Source of the DNA: Cristatella mucedo
Taxonomy: Eukaryota > Bryozoa > Phylactolaemata > Cristatellidae
Assembly (NCBI GenBank): GCA_009760855.2
Contig: WPIO01000180.1
Location: 246,001-310,000, forward strand
Direction: 5' to 3'
DNA length: 64,000 bases
Of this stretch, positions 13,271-26,730 are shown piece by piece (within the stretch, counting starts at the first letter, position 1; the number at the start of each line of letters is the position of its first letter). Made by a program: the position numbers and the translations under genes. The notes below the pieces were generated by a model. That model was given only the letters and a program-made list of their open reading frames with translations. It was not told the DNA's origin and did not search any database.

Positions 13271-14284
13271 CGAGCAAATTAAGCATTGGCTTACTGCTTC
13301 GATGACCTCTCAGAGTCGAGGGGCTTTCAATCTTGCAAAGGCTGCATTCCTTAAGTGCAACCGGTGCATAAACTGGAGCAGCTAGTAAATAGATACGAGA
13401 CGAGGTGAATACTTGCCTAAGAAAGGACCAAGAGTTCCTCACATGCCCGACTAGTTTATCAGTTGTTGCGTCTCATGGAAATGGAATATAACTATAAATT
13501 TTATAAATTAATATATAAGTACTAAATGAATAAAAACAAAATTAATTAAATAAATAAGATATATAATAATATATTAGTACGGTTAATATAACTGATAAAT
13601 TATATATAAATTATAAATAAAGGGACGTCACGTCGGGTTTTCCTCTCTTTCTTCCCATCGCCCACATAGGCAGCATCGAGAGCAGCTTGCTCACCTGACC
13701 AAGTAGATACCGAAATCATCTCTTCAGTTGTACACCTTAACACTTTGTCGTGAGTCTCTAAGCAGCTCAAGCATAAACGCTACCGGAGAAAAAACAGTCA
13801 CCCAGTTTAAAGCTCGTAGCGTATTAACGCTCGTAGCTTAGATATTGTATACTTGACGAAAAGAAAGTTAGGATCTGCTTTCTGAGGGGCAGCTTCACGG
13901 GGAATAATAAGCGGCCTGGGCGCATGAGTGCCTGCCGGTGCGCCCTCGTCCGACGCCTACCATCACAGTCAGGGAATTCGGATGCGGTGGTTTCATTCGA
14001 ACCTGAAGGGAAAACTGCCAGGCTATGGCCACGACCCTGTCTAGCTTGCACGGTGGGCGGGGCTCGCAGGCAGCACTGTACCAGATGGGCTTTGGACAGG
14101 GTTCAGGTGCTACGAATGAAGCAGCTATTTCTGCTAAGTGGTCATAGTAAGCACGGAGGCTTTTTATCAGCGGCTTTGCTGGCTACAGTGGATTGCACCA
14201 TCGAGGCGTTTCAAAGCCGTCTATGACGGTGCAGTCAGTCACCATTTTATTTGCAGTTTATCAGCCACTCTTTATGCCCTTGCA
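13271..14284. other. No recognised feature; AT-rich then GC-richer
   Basis: 13480-13620 is very AT-rich. 13900-14220 is GC-richer and open on the plus strand for 100 codons from 13924, without a recognised product. Confidence 0.4.
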
Positions 14285-14733
14285 TTTAGTGTAATGTAAT
14301 GAATGTATCTCTGTGTGTAACTCCACAAAGTCATAAAGATTATATGAGTGTTATGCAGGAGAGTGCGGTAAAGCGCATTCACAGCTCGAGCAGCTTTCGA
14401 TACGCAGTCGGTAGCCAACAGACTTCATCTCAGTCCACAAAGAGAAACTGGAAGTATAGCAGAGTCTTAAGAGCTGTTGAGGTAGTGAGTATCATGGAAA
14501 TATGTATCATCGAAATAGTAGCTCAGGACCGCTAGAAATAATGTGCCATAGTCGGCAGTAGGAGAGTATTTCTCGTTGCGTAAGAATTGAGGAAGCAAGT
14601 TCTACAGTCCAGGACCTGCCGAGCTAAAGCCTTAATCGCCAATGGTCTATAAGCAGAGGAATGGAACGATGAATTTCTTGTCCATACAGGACCTGAGGTC
14701 ACGAAGAGGCTAAAACTGTTGCAGCAGTTTTGT
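14285..14733 (-). mobile_element. LINE family A, 3' fragment joined to SINE2
   Basis: Minus-orientation 3' portion covering the UTR and the end of the reverse transcriptase (CTACAGTCCAGGACCTGC; CAGTCGGCAGTAGGAG). It stops at 14733, where a SINE family 2 copy begins in the same orientation without intervening sequence. Confidence 0.85.
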
Positions 14734-14880
14734 ATAGTGACAGAAGAGCCTTTACGGCTATCAACACAGCTTGTAGTGGCGATAAAGGATCGCCCACTGC
14801 AGGATTCGAGCACATGACCTCAGGGCCCAGGTTGCGAAAATCAACTGCCTTACTTAGTGAGCCGATACGGCTCACCACCT
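14734..14880 (-). mobile_element. SINE2 (tRNA-derived), tail-truncated
   Basis: A box in GGTGAGCCGTATCGGCTCAC, B box ATGTGCTCGAATCC. The tail stops at GGCTCTTCTGTCACTA and is fused to a family A LINE fragment. Confidence 0.8.
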
Positions 14881-15164
14881 AACAGTGAATACACTTCATC
14901 TCTGTCTTTACGGTTAGCAGGAGCAGCAGAAAGTCTTTAAAAAATCCCGGATGTAGTTGAAGTAAAGGGGTTCGCACAAGGATGGCTGCTTGACGCAGAA
15001 CGATGCCCCCACAAGCCGGTTGTGGTACTGACCACGACTGCTGTATTGTATTGGATGCATGCAAACTGGAGAAAGCTAGCACACATACGGATGAGGTAGC
15101 CGTCGCATATGCAGCTCTGGGACACGCCGAGAAAAAAGAATGGGAGAGAGACTGAGAGAGGGGA

Positions 15165-15310
15165 TAGTGAGCCTGCAGGCCAAGGCACAGGCAGAACCTG
15201 CTTAGCTGCAGGACTATCGTCGGGTCACCTGACCACAGCTGACCGGTTGTAAAAAAAATGCAGCTTAGTCAGCCGATACTGTCCAACTGCAGCTTCTGAT
15301 GAGCTGGTAC
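15165..15310. repeat. Unrecognised dispersed repeat, copy 2
   Basis: Second copy of the repeat at 12885. No coding, tRNA-like or LINE features recognised in either. Confidence 0.55.
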
Positions 15311-15784
15311 TCAGGGTACCAGTTGACCGGGCAGGGTGGTGTGAGTCCAGCTGGGAATGAACAGCATTGTGGGAGTGGCTATGCCCACAAAAGCAGGCTT
15401 GAGGTATTCACTATGGTTAAGCTGGAGATGTTGCTTATGTGCCGGGTACCGACACTCAATAACTAGATGGCTGGCTGTGCAGTGATTAGCTGGGATAAGC
15501 AAGTACTGGTTGCTCAATCGCTTCCATTCTCTAACCTAGAGATATTTCAAAGCTTGCCCAGTCTTAGCTTAGCCGAGGAAGCTATAACAAGCCACTGTAC
15601 AAAGCTAGCTATGTCATGCCACTACGATATGTTCAGATGGCAAGCGACCGGTCGAGGAAAAGCTCAACTGCAGGGTCGCTGCGATGTAACTAGGTCAGAG
15701 TCTCTCTTCTACTGCTCCCATCAATGCCACTGGATTGAGTCGTAGCCAAACAGCGTAACTCTCACCAATAACATTTAAGCAGAG
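15311..15784. other. No recognised feature
   Basis: One 92-codon plus frame at 15467-15745 without a motif. Confidence 0.4.
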
Positions 15785-17165
15785 CAAGAAAGTTCCAGTC
15801 AGCCTTTAGAGTTAATCGGTCCACACAGTCAGCATTGCTTGGAGTGCATGATGACCTTCATAGGAATACATTCTTAGGTAGAGTCTCTCTGCTTGTTTTA
15901 CTGGGCATTTGGTCAGATATTGATACTATTAATCACTACAGATACTATTAATCACTCCTAAACCTCCTCGAGCCTGTCTCATTTCACCTGGGCACTGCTG
16001 GTAATGAACTGCAGTGATTCAGGTCCTATCGAAGTGGGAGATTGCCGAGTATTGATGTGAACAAAAACAGCTCATCCAGGAAACTACTTAAGCATGGCCT
16101 ACCTCAGGGATCTGGGCTCAGTCGTCTGGTTCCTTCCATAGTTTTTACTTTGTCTCTTGCCAACGTGATTGCCAAACACAACCTAAGCTTTCATTTCTAT
16201 GTAGATGAAACTCAGTTGTACCTTTGATTTGATCCCTTTCAGCCCTCCAGTGCTTTGAATTCTCTCAACTCCCTGGCTGCTTGGATTAGTGACCCCACAT
16301 AGATGGCAGAACCAATTCTTAAATAGAGTTATGATACAACCAACGTACTAATGATGGGCAAACCAAGCGTTATTCAGAAATTGGAAAATATTTGGATTAA
16401 AGAGGCTCTGTCTTCATATCACCTGAGCAATCTGCATTTAACCCAGGCACCGGTTCCAAAGTGACCCTTAACTAGACAAAAACATGAGCTCTAAAGTCAA
16501 ATCTGTCTCTCAGCTGCATAATACTGTTCAAATCCGGGCTCGTTTAGACAAGGATACTACATCTAAATTGATCAAAGCATTGTGACATCCTATCTAGACT
16601 TAGTTAACTCACTGCCTACTAGTTAATGGGCTCCGGTGGGATCAGCTCTTACAGATGGCTCAAAACACTGCAGCTAGCTAGGCTTTACTTGTAGTTGTCA
16701 AACCACGCCACTTTTTGTTGACTTGCACTTGCTCCTTGTCAAGCAGCTCAGCATCAACTTCAGGATTCGTTTACTCTGTTCTATGTTCCTTCTTTTTTTC
16801 GTCGGGCTTAGTTTTCAGATTTTCTCACCACCAGGGTAGGCATCGTACTACCTAATTTTCTGACGTTTAATCTTTCACCTAAAATCACTTAAGACATCAG
16901 ATCCTACGGATTCCGCGCCAATTAGCCAGAAGCTAATTTCCGTTGGCGTCATTTAAAAAGCTGAAAACACAGCGATCCATCACAGCATTTTTTACGTCAC
17001 GTGATTTGTCCTTTGAGGGTTTTAACGTGCTGACACAGTGCAGGCTACCACTAACCGTATTTGCTAGCTGACCTTCTATGCCTCACCTCCAACCATATTA
17101 TGCATGTCGACATTGAGCATGCTGCCACTACCAATTCAATCAAGACATCTTTACCGCACGTGTTA
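15785..17165 (+). mobile_element. LINE family B, long decayed RT copy
   Basis: Starts in the middle of the reverse transcriptase (FQSAFRVNRSTQSALLGVH), passes through GLPQGSGLSRLVPSIVF and FHFYVDETQLYL (a degenerate YADD region), and runs to the 3' UTR (GCATGCTGCCACTA). Many stops and frame changes. Confidence 0.85.
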
Positions 17166-19419
17166 AGTACTTAGAAATTGGTATAGTTCTCAAGAGCGGT
17201 AAAACATTTATTATTATTATTACAGCTAACCACTACTGAGCTTGCGTGGTAGATGCTGACCATTGCAGACGTTGAATGGCACCGGCTTCCCTGGCTTTGC
17301 ACTTCGATCGGCACGACCTCATAATAAAACATCGGCCACGTCCTAATTGCCTGTATCCTACAATGCATGCCAACGTGATACGTGGTCCTGGACGTCAGCC
17401 ATCTTCACGTCCGAAGGTAGAGCTCTTTCGACACCGGCAGCAGCTACAGGGACTACACCTCCGGCTGTGGCTACAACGCCATGCTGGGCTTCTGTTTCAC
17501 AACAGCTGCCGGCTGTTGCTCGTCTGCCGCCGGCTGCTACTGTGTAATACCACCACCAGGTAGTTTTACAATACCCACATCATCTTCTCAACCAGTGGGG
17601 CGAAGCCAGTACAGCACAGCAAATTGAGCCGCTATCCAAATCTGAGCCGGTAAGGTCAGCTATGCCGGCTGGTTAGAGTGGTTTATTGTAGCGACCAGCA
17701 GCAAAGCACCATTGCTCTTAGAGAGCGTTGACCTGCCAAAATCTTTGAGCTTCGAGCTCCGCCTCTTCGACTTACAGCAACAGTGGCTTGCACAGAAGTT
17801 TCTTTTGCAGCAGAAATAACGATCCTTAGCTGCTGCTGATTCTTCTCCTGTATAGCTTGATATACGTTCACCATTCCCCACCGCACAACGTGTTCAAGCA
17901 GTACGTCCACCTTAAGTCGAGCAAATACCACTCCAGCTGAAAAACACGTGAAAAGCATTCGCCATAGCCGCAAACACCGAACAACCATGCAGACCTCGGA
18001 TCACTCGACCTCCCCCTTACAAGGCAGGTTCCAAAAAAACGACTCTTTTCTACTGCTTATTCCTAGCAATGGTAGACTTTCTAAGCAAGCAGCTAATACG
18101 TGGCTTGTCACGCCAATAAATAAATCGGTTTAAGTAAATGGCTGGCTGCGGCCCATAGAGATTGGAATATTTCTGTAAGTCTTGGAAACATATTGAGGAG
18201 CCTCACAGCGATTAACCAGATTGTGTGCTACTTAGCTGTGAATCGGCCTTCAATAAATAGTTCTTTTGGCTGAGCTTCGATCGGCCTGATCTAATAATGT
18301 ATCAAAGTTTGTTGCAGTATCCCGGGTAGGCTTCAAAGCTAAGATAATGCGATACGACTAGGGAGATCATTGTACTTGGCTGAGCCTGTCCTAGCACTTA
18401 ATGCAGGGCGGACAACGAGGGCTAGCGAATTTCCTAGTTGGTTAGGCAAAGCTCACACCAATTCAACATGCGAAATCCAACGAGTATTTTTCAAGTCACT
18501 CAGTACTCTCATCCTGCAGCGAATTCCTGCACAATCTGACAGGTCTAGGAAGGCTGCAAGAAAATAGTCATCCTGAAATTTAAGTTAAGTGCTCCTGCAT
18601 CCATCATTCTTGCTAAGCACGATGTTCGTAAAGCCCCCTTCCTACTAAACCTGCCGTAGAGGTGAGGCGCGATTTGAAAATGGCATTCTTCATTACGCTG
18701 TCACTCGAATCTCCGCCGATCGTTGCTATTCCAATACAGCCATCGTGACGGCTGTCTAATACCACTTCAGGTATAATGATGCCCATAAGCGTTCTTAATT
18801 GCTTGCTTTGTTTAGACTCTGCATCTCACAGTAGCCTGACATATTGACGGTTTCGAAAGAGCACTTTCTAGTTTGTCAGAACCGATTGGCAATTGTGATT
18901 TCGAGATGGAGACCTCAACTGTACGGCAATTGGTCTGAGCTTGCTCTGTGACTGCAACTTGGCTTTAATGCACCATGAACTTGGCAATCAGGACGGTCCA
19001 ATGAGTCACAACGTGCATTACCCAGTACTGACTAAAGTTACTACTAGTCAAGCTCTCGCTACTTAACAGGAAGGTTCTATCAGCATATGGCCCCATGCGG
19101 CTAGCCTGCTTACATTAAGGTCCAGTTATGAGAATTTCTGAAGAATCGTGATTAAGGCTGTAATGCGCTTATACCTAGTTAAACCCTCTGGATCTGTATG
19201 ATTGGCATAGATATATCTAACAATCGCAACGTTTCTGAATTAATTAATCGAAATGAATCTCACGAAATTCTGGTTTTAGTAATACAAAATTCAAGTCCAC
19301 TATGGCGTGTACCGCCAAGATTATGCTGCCTAAAAGTGTGAATGAAAGACAGTTACCTTTTACTTTCCTGCCGTACTGTAGAGACTTCTAGCATAACAGT
19401 AAATCTGGATTCTGGCAGT
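17166..19419. other. Unrecognised stretch with GC-rich open frames
   Basis: 17270-17560 is GC-rich with overlapping plus frames, one rich in Ala, Pro and Thr (LPAVARLPPAATV). 17683-17988 has a 101-codon minus frame (AIQEKNQQQLRIVISAAKE). This could be the decayed gag-like part of a retroelement or an old gene fragment. From 18130 to 19419 nothing was recognised. Confidence 0.35.
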
Positions 19420-19550
19420 CATTAGTAATAATAAAATAACAATGACTTGTAAAGCTCGCTCGGAGAACTTAATCTTTTTCTAGACACTTTACAGATTCTA
19501 TATATGTGAAGCACCGGGAAGAAAGGTTAAGTTCTCAAAGAGCTCTATAC
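19420..19550. mobile_element. Two opposed family B/SINE1 hairpin tails
   Basis: Positions 19440-19490 hold a minus-orientation terminal hairpin (GAGAACTTAATCTTTTTCTAGAC); 19505-19550 hold a plus-orientation one (AAGAAAGGTTAAGTTCTC). Both are tails only. They lie immediately left of a TA/TG microsatellite. Confidence 0.55.
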
Positions 19551-19563
19551 AATGGAAATGCAT

Positions 19564-19565
<2 letters not shown>

Positions 19566-19621
<56 letters not shown>

Positions 19622-19627
19622 TGTGTA
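19566..19627. repeat. TA/TG microsatellite
   Basis: About eight TA units followed by about 22 TG units. Confidence 0.95.
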
Positions 19628-19821
19628 TAAAGCATTGACGAATAATTGGTAGTAATATCTACAAGCAGCTGCCGCGGTGTAAGCACGTACCAGCACATAA
19701 AGAACGAATAACAAAGACCCGCACAATGCTGTTATAAGCGAAGTGTGGTGTAAGCTTTTTTTTAAATTTTGCCATGTCAGAAGAACCTGTGCTGTGCGTC
19801 GGCAGTGAATACCAGACTTCG

Positions 19822-21535
19822 AGGAAATGTAATGTATCTCCGTCAGTAACTCCACAGTCGTTAAGGCCGTGTGGGTGTAACGCAGGAGGGTTTTGTATAG
19901 CCCAATCAAAGCCTAAGCAACTTTCGGTACGCATTCGGTAGCCTACAGACTTCGTCTAACTCAACAAAGAGAAAGTGGGAAGCATAGCAGAGTCAGGAGA
20001 GCAGTTGAGGTAGTGAGTAGCATAGAAGTAGCAGTTCATGACCGCTGAAAAAGATGTGCCATAGTCGGCAGTTGGAGAGTAGTTGTCGTTGCTTAAGAAT
20101 TGTGGAAGGGAGTTCCACAGTCTAGGACCTGCAGAGCTAAAGCTTCTGTCGCCAACTGTCTTTAAGCGGAGGAATGGGACAGCTAATTTGTTGTCCACAC
20201 AGGAACTGAAGGCGCGAACATGCTGAAACTGATGCAGCAGTTCAGCTAGGTACGAAGGAGCCAAGCCGTGGCGGGCCTTGTGGATCAGCTTAAGAACTTT
20301 GCTCTGTATCCTTTGCTCAATCGGCAACCATCCTAGCTCTTTCAGCAATGGTGACACGCGCTAAAACCGCTGGGACTCGAAGACCAGCCTTGCAGCCATA
20401 TTCACAGTCAGCTTTAGTGGCACAGTAGCTTTCTTTGGCAGCCCAGCCAAAAGGGAATCACAATAATCAAGCCGAGACAGAATTAAAGAGCTAGTTAATT
20501 TTTTTACAAGCCACTGTGGGAGAAAGCTTCTAATCTTGGATAGGGATCGGATGTGATGGCTAGCTGTAGAGGCAGTCTTCTGAATGAAGCTTTTGAAATT
20601 GAGGCAGCTGCCGAACACTACACCTAGATTACGAGCAAGTGGGGAAGGTCGCACAATAGCATCACCTATTAGAACTTCCGACATCCAGGATTGAATATCG
20701 GCAAAGCAAGCATTCAGTTTCTCAGTTGCTGCCGCAGATTCTGACGGTTTAAATGACAAATACAATTGAGTATCGTCAACATAGAAGTGATATCCTATTC
20801 TATGGGCCTTAATGACTTTTCCCAGAGGTTGTTTATAAATGGAGAACAGCAAGGTACCGAGTACAGACCTTTGAGGGACTCCACAGGTGACCCTTCTCAT
20901 GTCTGAGACCTGACCCCCACACGACACGGATTGAACACGATCAGAAAAGCATGATTTAAACCACTTCAGTGCTATGTCTGCCAGACAAATCGTTGTTCTC
21001 ATTCGTTCAAGCAGAACTTCGTGATCGATGGTGTCGAAAGCACCAGACAGATCTAGCAGAGCTAGGGCAGTGACATTCCCGTCGTCGTTGCCACGTAGAA
21101 TGTCTTTGTTAACACGGAGGAGAGCAGTTTCAGTAGAGTGCTGTCTCTTTAACCCTGATTGAAATGCTTCTGACATTCCATTATTTTCAATATGTTCAAC
21201 TAGCTGCTTAGCAACAATTTTTTCAAGAATCTTTGATTGGAACGGAAGAAGGGAAAATGGACGATAGTTTGCTAGGACCTCTGTGTCTAATCCAGGCTTT
21301 TTAAGAATAGGTCTAACGATTGCCGATTTGAAGGACTTGGGAACGACCCCTTTTCCCAAAGAAGCATTAAAAATCTTGGTTATGGCAGGGCTAAGTTGGT
21401 CTGCAAGTGAAGACCACAGAGATGAAGGTATAGGGTCTTCAGGAGACGAGCTCTTTCTGCTAGACCTTATTAAGGCAGCCACTTCACAGGCCGAAAAATC
21501 GGAGAACCTTTTAAGAAAGGTCACAGGTTGAGGAA
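19822..21535 (-). mobile_element. LINE family A (CR1/L2-like), best copy, 5' truncated
   Basis: The best preserved retrotransposon here. From 21524 the minus strand reads a reverse transcriptase for about 388 codons, meets one TAG at 20361, and continues in the same frame to 19956. Visible motifs in order: RPILKKPGLD, NYRPFSLLPFQSKILEK, LDLSGAFDTIDHEVLLERM, GVPQRSVLGTLLFSIY (degenerate GVPQGSVLGPLLF), FYVDDTQLYLSF with the catalytic YVDD, then the family C-terminal region LGWLPIEQRIQSKV and NSLPQFL. The endonuclease half is absent, so it is 5' truncated near 21535. The 3' part includes the untranslated tail ending near 19822 with the family's ACTCCACAAAG-type end. It inserted downstream of the host gene's distal last exon, in the same orientation. 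Confidence 0.92.
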
Positions 21536-21611
21536 TGGCGATTGCTTTGTAACGTTGAGTGAAAGAACAATGAAAGAAAGCTTCGTGATGAGTTGCAAGT
21601 TTGCTATAATA

Positions 21612-21716
21612 CCGAAAACCGCTTAGGCTGTGAGTTCACTAAGCAAAACACTCCTGCATAACACCCACACGGTCTTTATGACTTTGTGGAGTTAAAGACG
21701 GAGATACATTACATTA
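21612..21716 (+). mobile_element. LINE family A, 3' tail fragment
   Basis: About 105 bp matching the last part of family A on the opposite strand to the large copy next to it: CTCCTGCATAACACCCACAC, GACTTTGTGGAGTT and GGAGATACATTACATT. It marks the sense-strand 3' end, which closes in TTACATT repeats. It lies just past the distal last exon of the STRA6-like gene. Confidence 0.85.
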
Positions 21717-21806
21717 AATTACATTTATGACACACGTCAGATACAGCTAGAGCATTTTTCGATAATATTTTTAATTGACATCTTATCAGGATTTAAAAAA
21801 CTTAAT

Positions 21807-21812
21807 TTTAAT
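21807..21812 (-). promoter_or_regulatory. Possible poly(A) signal for distal last exon
   Basis: ATTAAA on the minus strand about 100 bp after the stop codon of the distal last exon. The variant hexamer and the spacing are typical, but such a short AT-rich word is common by chance here. Confidence 0.35.
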
Positions 21813-21913
21813 AGGCGCAGTGTGAGCGAGCGAATGCGAAGTTCCATCAAGCATTTTGGTTGCCTCAAGAAGGAGTCCAGACACATCGAGGTTGGCAGGC
21901 ATATCGCCTATCA

Positions 21914-22173
21914 TCACTCAAAGGATTTCATTTCAATCGATAGCCTAGTTTTGTCGTTCTTGATTAAGGCGGCACACAATTCTTGCTCTGATGTGATATC
22001 CTCCTTGTTTCGTGCTGCTAATTCGATGCAATGGTGAGCCGTGTGATAAAGGTCTTCGTGATAGGTGCTTGTCTTGCTGTAGTGAATCACGCTGGGATTG
22101 CACTGTAATGTGTACGCCAGGTGCCAGTTTCGACGGGCTTTTCCAGTCTTCATACTTAGAAATGTCGTCTCAT
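21914..22173 (-). CDS. STRA6: STRA6-like last exon, distal alternative
   Basis: A 260 bp terminal exon with acceptor CAATTTCAG and stop TGA at 21914. It enters in the same phase as the exon at 25713-26035 and aligns with it from the first residue: NETTFLSMKTGKARRNWHLA against SEETALSKKSRKARSNWHVA, then YTL..NPSVIH. The tails then differ until both reach a similar EMKS near the end. No further STRA6-like exons were seen between the two, so alternative terminal exons of one gene fit best. The alternative is a relic of a tandem gene duplicate. A possible poly(A) signal ATTAAA follows about 100 bp after the stop. Confidence 0.8.
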
Positions 22174-22989
22174 CTGAAATTGAATAGCTCTACTAAGCAA
22201 CATTCACAAGTCGTTTGGAGACGCAAATCTGGTACTTGCTGTGGCAGACCTATTAATGGTAAGGCACCACAGTCTGGGCACCACCGGCTTACGGCTTAAT
22301 AGATCGTCAAAGGTCTTTTAGTCGGTTCTTTTTTTTTAATAGATGGAGTTATTTGGACTTTTTAGAAAAATTATTTCACTAGGCCAGTGGCCTAATCTAT
22401 TTTTTTTTGAAAAACTAGCCACCAGAATTACTGACTGGTATAGCAGCATAAAGTAACTATACACTTATAACTGAATCGGTTAATGCAGCTGAATATTGGT
22501 TGTTCATATAATAAGCAGTTTGTTCTGTAATAGGCACACGCTCTATAAGCTCAACTGACGTTCTGAAACGGCCGTAGCACAAAATTGACTAAAGAACGAG
22601 CGCTCAAGCAGTCATCGCCGCTCTAGAACTTCTATTGCACAAGCCAAGATTGCGACATTAGGAAGTACTTCTCACCTAAGAAGTTGTTCCCGTAAAGGAA
22701 GTAATTCTCGCGCTAAATGTAAATATTCGCAAGCTTCAAGCCGCTCCATTCGATGATGGTTGCAGTTACGTGGACACAGCGAAAATTCTAGTTACGGCCA
22801 TCCGTAGTAAAAACAGCATCCGACGTACCCAGTGTGGACGATTTAGGACGATTCTGTCTCACCAGAGGTCATTGGTTAGCCAACCAAGAAAAATGTGATA
22901 AATATCACACGATAAAAAACCTCAAAGGAGAACTCCGTGGGCTACTGTGGGTTGTCACTAAGTGACGAAATTCTGAGTAATAACAAGAA
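22174..22989. other. Sequence upstream (gene sense) of distal last exon
   Basis: Intron if the distal last exon is used. No exon-like segment or matched repeat was found. Confidence 0.45.
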
Positions 22990-23330
22990 TAGTAATAATA
23001 CGTTTGTACCGTGCCCTAAGAGAACTGAATTAATTTCTTGGCAAATTATAGATGCTTTTTAGAAACCATTAGGAAATAATTGGGGGTGATATCCGCAAGC
23101 AGGAGGTAAGCAGGTACATGCACATGAACTTCGAATCACAAAGACTCACAAAATGACGTAGTAAAAATGTTCAATAAAAGCTTCTTTTTAAATTTGTCAT
23201 TTCAGGCGACGCTCCGACGTGCATCGTAGTGAGTTCCAGGCTTTGGGAGCAACATAGGAACTAAAGCACGGCCTTCAACGGTTTTGAGGTTCGCAAGAAG
23301 TATGGCTGAACGACTCAAGTCATTGTGTTA
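22990..23330 (-). mobile_element. LINE family B, decayed 3' end
   Basis: Degenerate hairpin (CCCTAAGAGAACTGAATTAA), UTR, then GAGTTCCAGGCTTTGGGAGC typical of the end of the family B reverse transcriptase read in reverse. Lies between the two alternative last exons. Confidence 0.7.
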
Positions 23331-23422
23331 GTGGCAATTTTCAAGAGAGACTTGGCAAAGTGCTAGCCATCATAAACTGGTTCTTCACCACACTGGGGAT
23401 GGTCTGACGAGCTGACAAGTTG

Positions 23423-23723
23423 TGTTAGGACCCACTATTAGCGGCTGCTGCGCTTCGAGCGGCTAAAGGGGCAGCGCTCGCCGGCTTGGCTCAGGCGCTG
23501 AGGCACTCAGGGAGCGCGAGAGAGGCGCGAGAGCAGTAGCCCGACGACGGAAACGGAAGCCGCAGCCCAGGCAAGCGTCTTGGCCGCAGTCTCCAATTCT
23601 CACGTACGGCTAGGACTTACGTAGGAGCTTGGCGTCTAGATATTGACATTGGAGAAGCCTTTTTTGTACAGAGATATTTTCCCCTTAAACACAGTTCAAT
23701 TATTATCATTTTTGTTGTTAACA
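23423..23723. mobile_element. Possible solo LTR with CpG-rich core
   Basis: Starts TGTTAGGACCCACTA and ends TTGTTGTTAACA, the TG...CA and TGTTA/TAACA form of retroviral-type LTRs, about 300 bp. The first 190 bp are much more GC- and CpG-rich than the surroundings. No flanking 5-bp duplication, primer-binding site or internal coding region is visible, so this remains tentative. Confidence 0.3.
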
Positions 23724-24005
23724 TACTTCTGTGGGATAGCAGCACGCGTCTTTTACATTTTCAAGCCAGGGTAGGATGCAGCTGACGATACCTCTGTGTT
23801 AATAAGCTTCAAGTTGGAGCGATCAATTTACCACGTGTAGTAGGTTCTATTGCCACCACAGTGCACCAAATTATACACATTTGGTCATTGCCCAGAAATC
23901 TAGATAATGGAGCCTGCAGCCATAAATATGAGTCAAAGAAGTCGTCCGTAAACTGTCAGAGGCCCTAGTCTAAGTCGATGCTTTTTTCGACCAAAGTCGT
24001 AGTAG

Positions 24006-25712
<1,707 letters not shown>

Positions 25713-26035
25713 TCAGCAGGCAGACCCAGGCAAGGGAACGGAAGGATAAATGGGCGGCTTGTCGGCCAGCTCTTGCCACTTCTGTGAAGATTTCATCTCC
25801 ATTGCAGGAGCGGCTGCACATCCGATCGCGTGCGAAAAAGCGACCGAAGTCTTCGAGCCCTCTTTTTTAGCACGTATGGCTACTTCAATGTGATGGCCGG
25901 TAGCGTGCTTAGTGGCCGTCAAAGAGCCACCGTTCTTTCGATGGTGAATGACACTCGGGTTATTGAGCAGAGTGTAGGCAACGTGCCAGTTGCTGCGAGC
26001 CTTTCGTGACTTCTTGCTCAAAGCCGTCTCTTCAC
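25713..26035 (-). CDS. STRA6: STRA6-like last exon, proximal (long C-terminus)
   Basis: A terminal exon of 323 bp with acceptor ATGGCTGTTGCAG, entered with two bases (completing a serine) and ending in TGA at 25713. After EETALSKK it encodes the family C-terminal motif KARSNWHVAYTLLNNPSV, then a variable tail of about 75 residues ending PPIYPSVPLPGSAC. The motif matches the vertebrate end, ARWGLAYTLLHNPTLQ, which lies in the cytosolic C-terminus. The tail is longer than the vertebrate one. A homologous alternative last exon lies 3.5 kb further downstream. Confidence 0.88.
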
Positions 26036-26589
26036 CTGCAACAGCCATCAATCGCAGGAAGCAAGATAAGAGTATTGTCCAACTTAAGAACATGAAAAGA
26101 TCACAGGAAGCAACATAAGAGTATTTTCCAACTTGAAAACATAAATAGATGCAATAACAATGTTACCCAATAACGGTAGGGTAAAAATTTCGCAGGCGAT
26201 CTGCTAGATCGTTGTAGATTATTGCAGAAGCCATATGCACGATCCCGGTGCCACTTATAGACAGCCACTTAAGGCAGCATAGCAGTTTAGTTTATGAGAG
26301 CCACGCTGATCCGAGTTGAGTCATTCAGAAACTCACCCAAAAGTTTACCATACTAGTTTAACTCACCAGAGCAGTAGCATTAATTACATTGCTATTAACT
26401 ACAATTAATGTTTTTATTATTAATTATAATTCCCATTAACCCATTCTTTTCAGCACGCAATTCCCTGCACAGTGGCCAAACTTCCAAAACTAGCTAGACT
26501 ACTTCGGCTAGGATTATTGCATACCATGATGACAGTACAATTTTTATTACTCTATCGCATTCGCCTGAGACTTAAGAAAATATAAAATA

Positions 26590-26730
26590 TAATTCATTTG
26601 TATAGCGCCCCAAGAGAACTAAATCTCTATTCAGGCGCCTCACATATGCCTCAGGGCTTGAGCCAATGACCTCAGCCTGACCTTAGTCGGGGCGAGCACC
26701 TTAACCGCTGGACCAACCCAGCTCGGCGAA
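26590..26730 (-). mobile_element. SINE1 (tRNA-derived)
   Basis: Reverse complement begins CGCCGAGCTGGGTTGGTCCA and GCGGTTAAGG (A box), then GGCTCAAGCCC (B box), then the tail AGGCGCCTGAATAGAGATTT with its complementary arm. Intron, same strand as the host gene. Confidence 0.85.

Noticed and set aside
17276-17988. GC-rich plus and minus ORFs as a host gene
   Set aside because: Overlapping frames on both strands, no recognised domain, no clear splice sites; described only as unrecognised.
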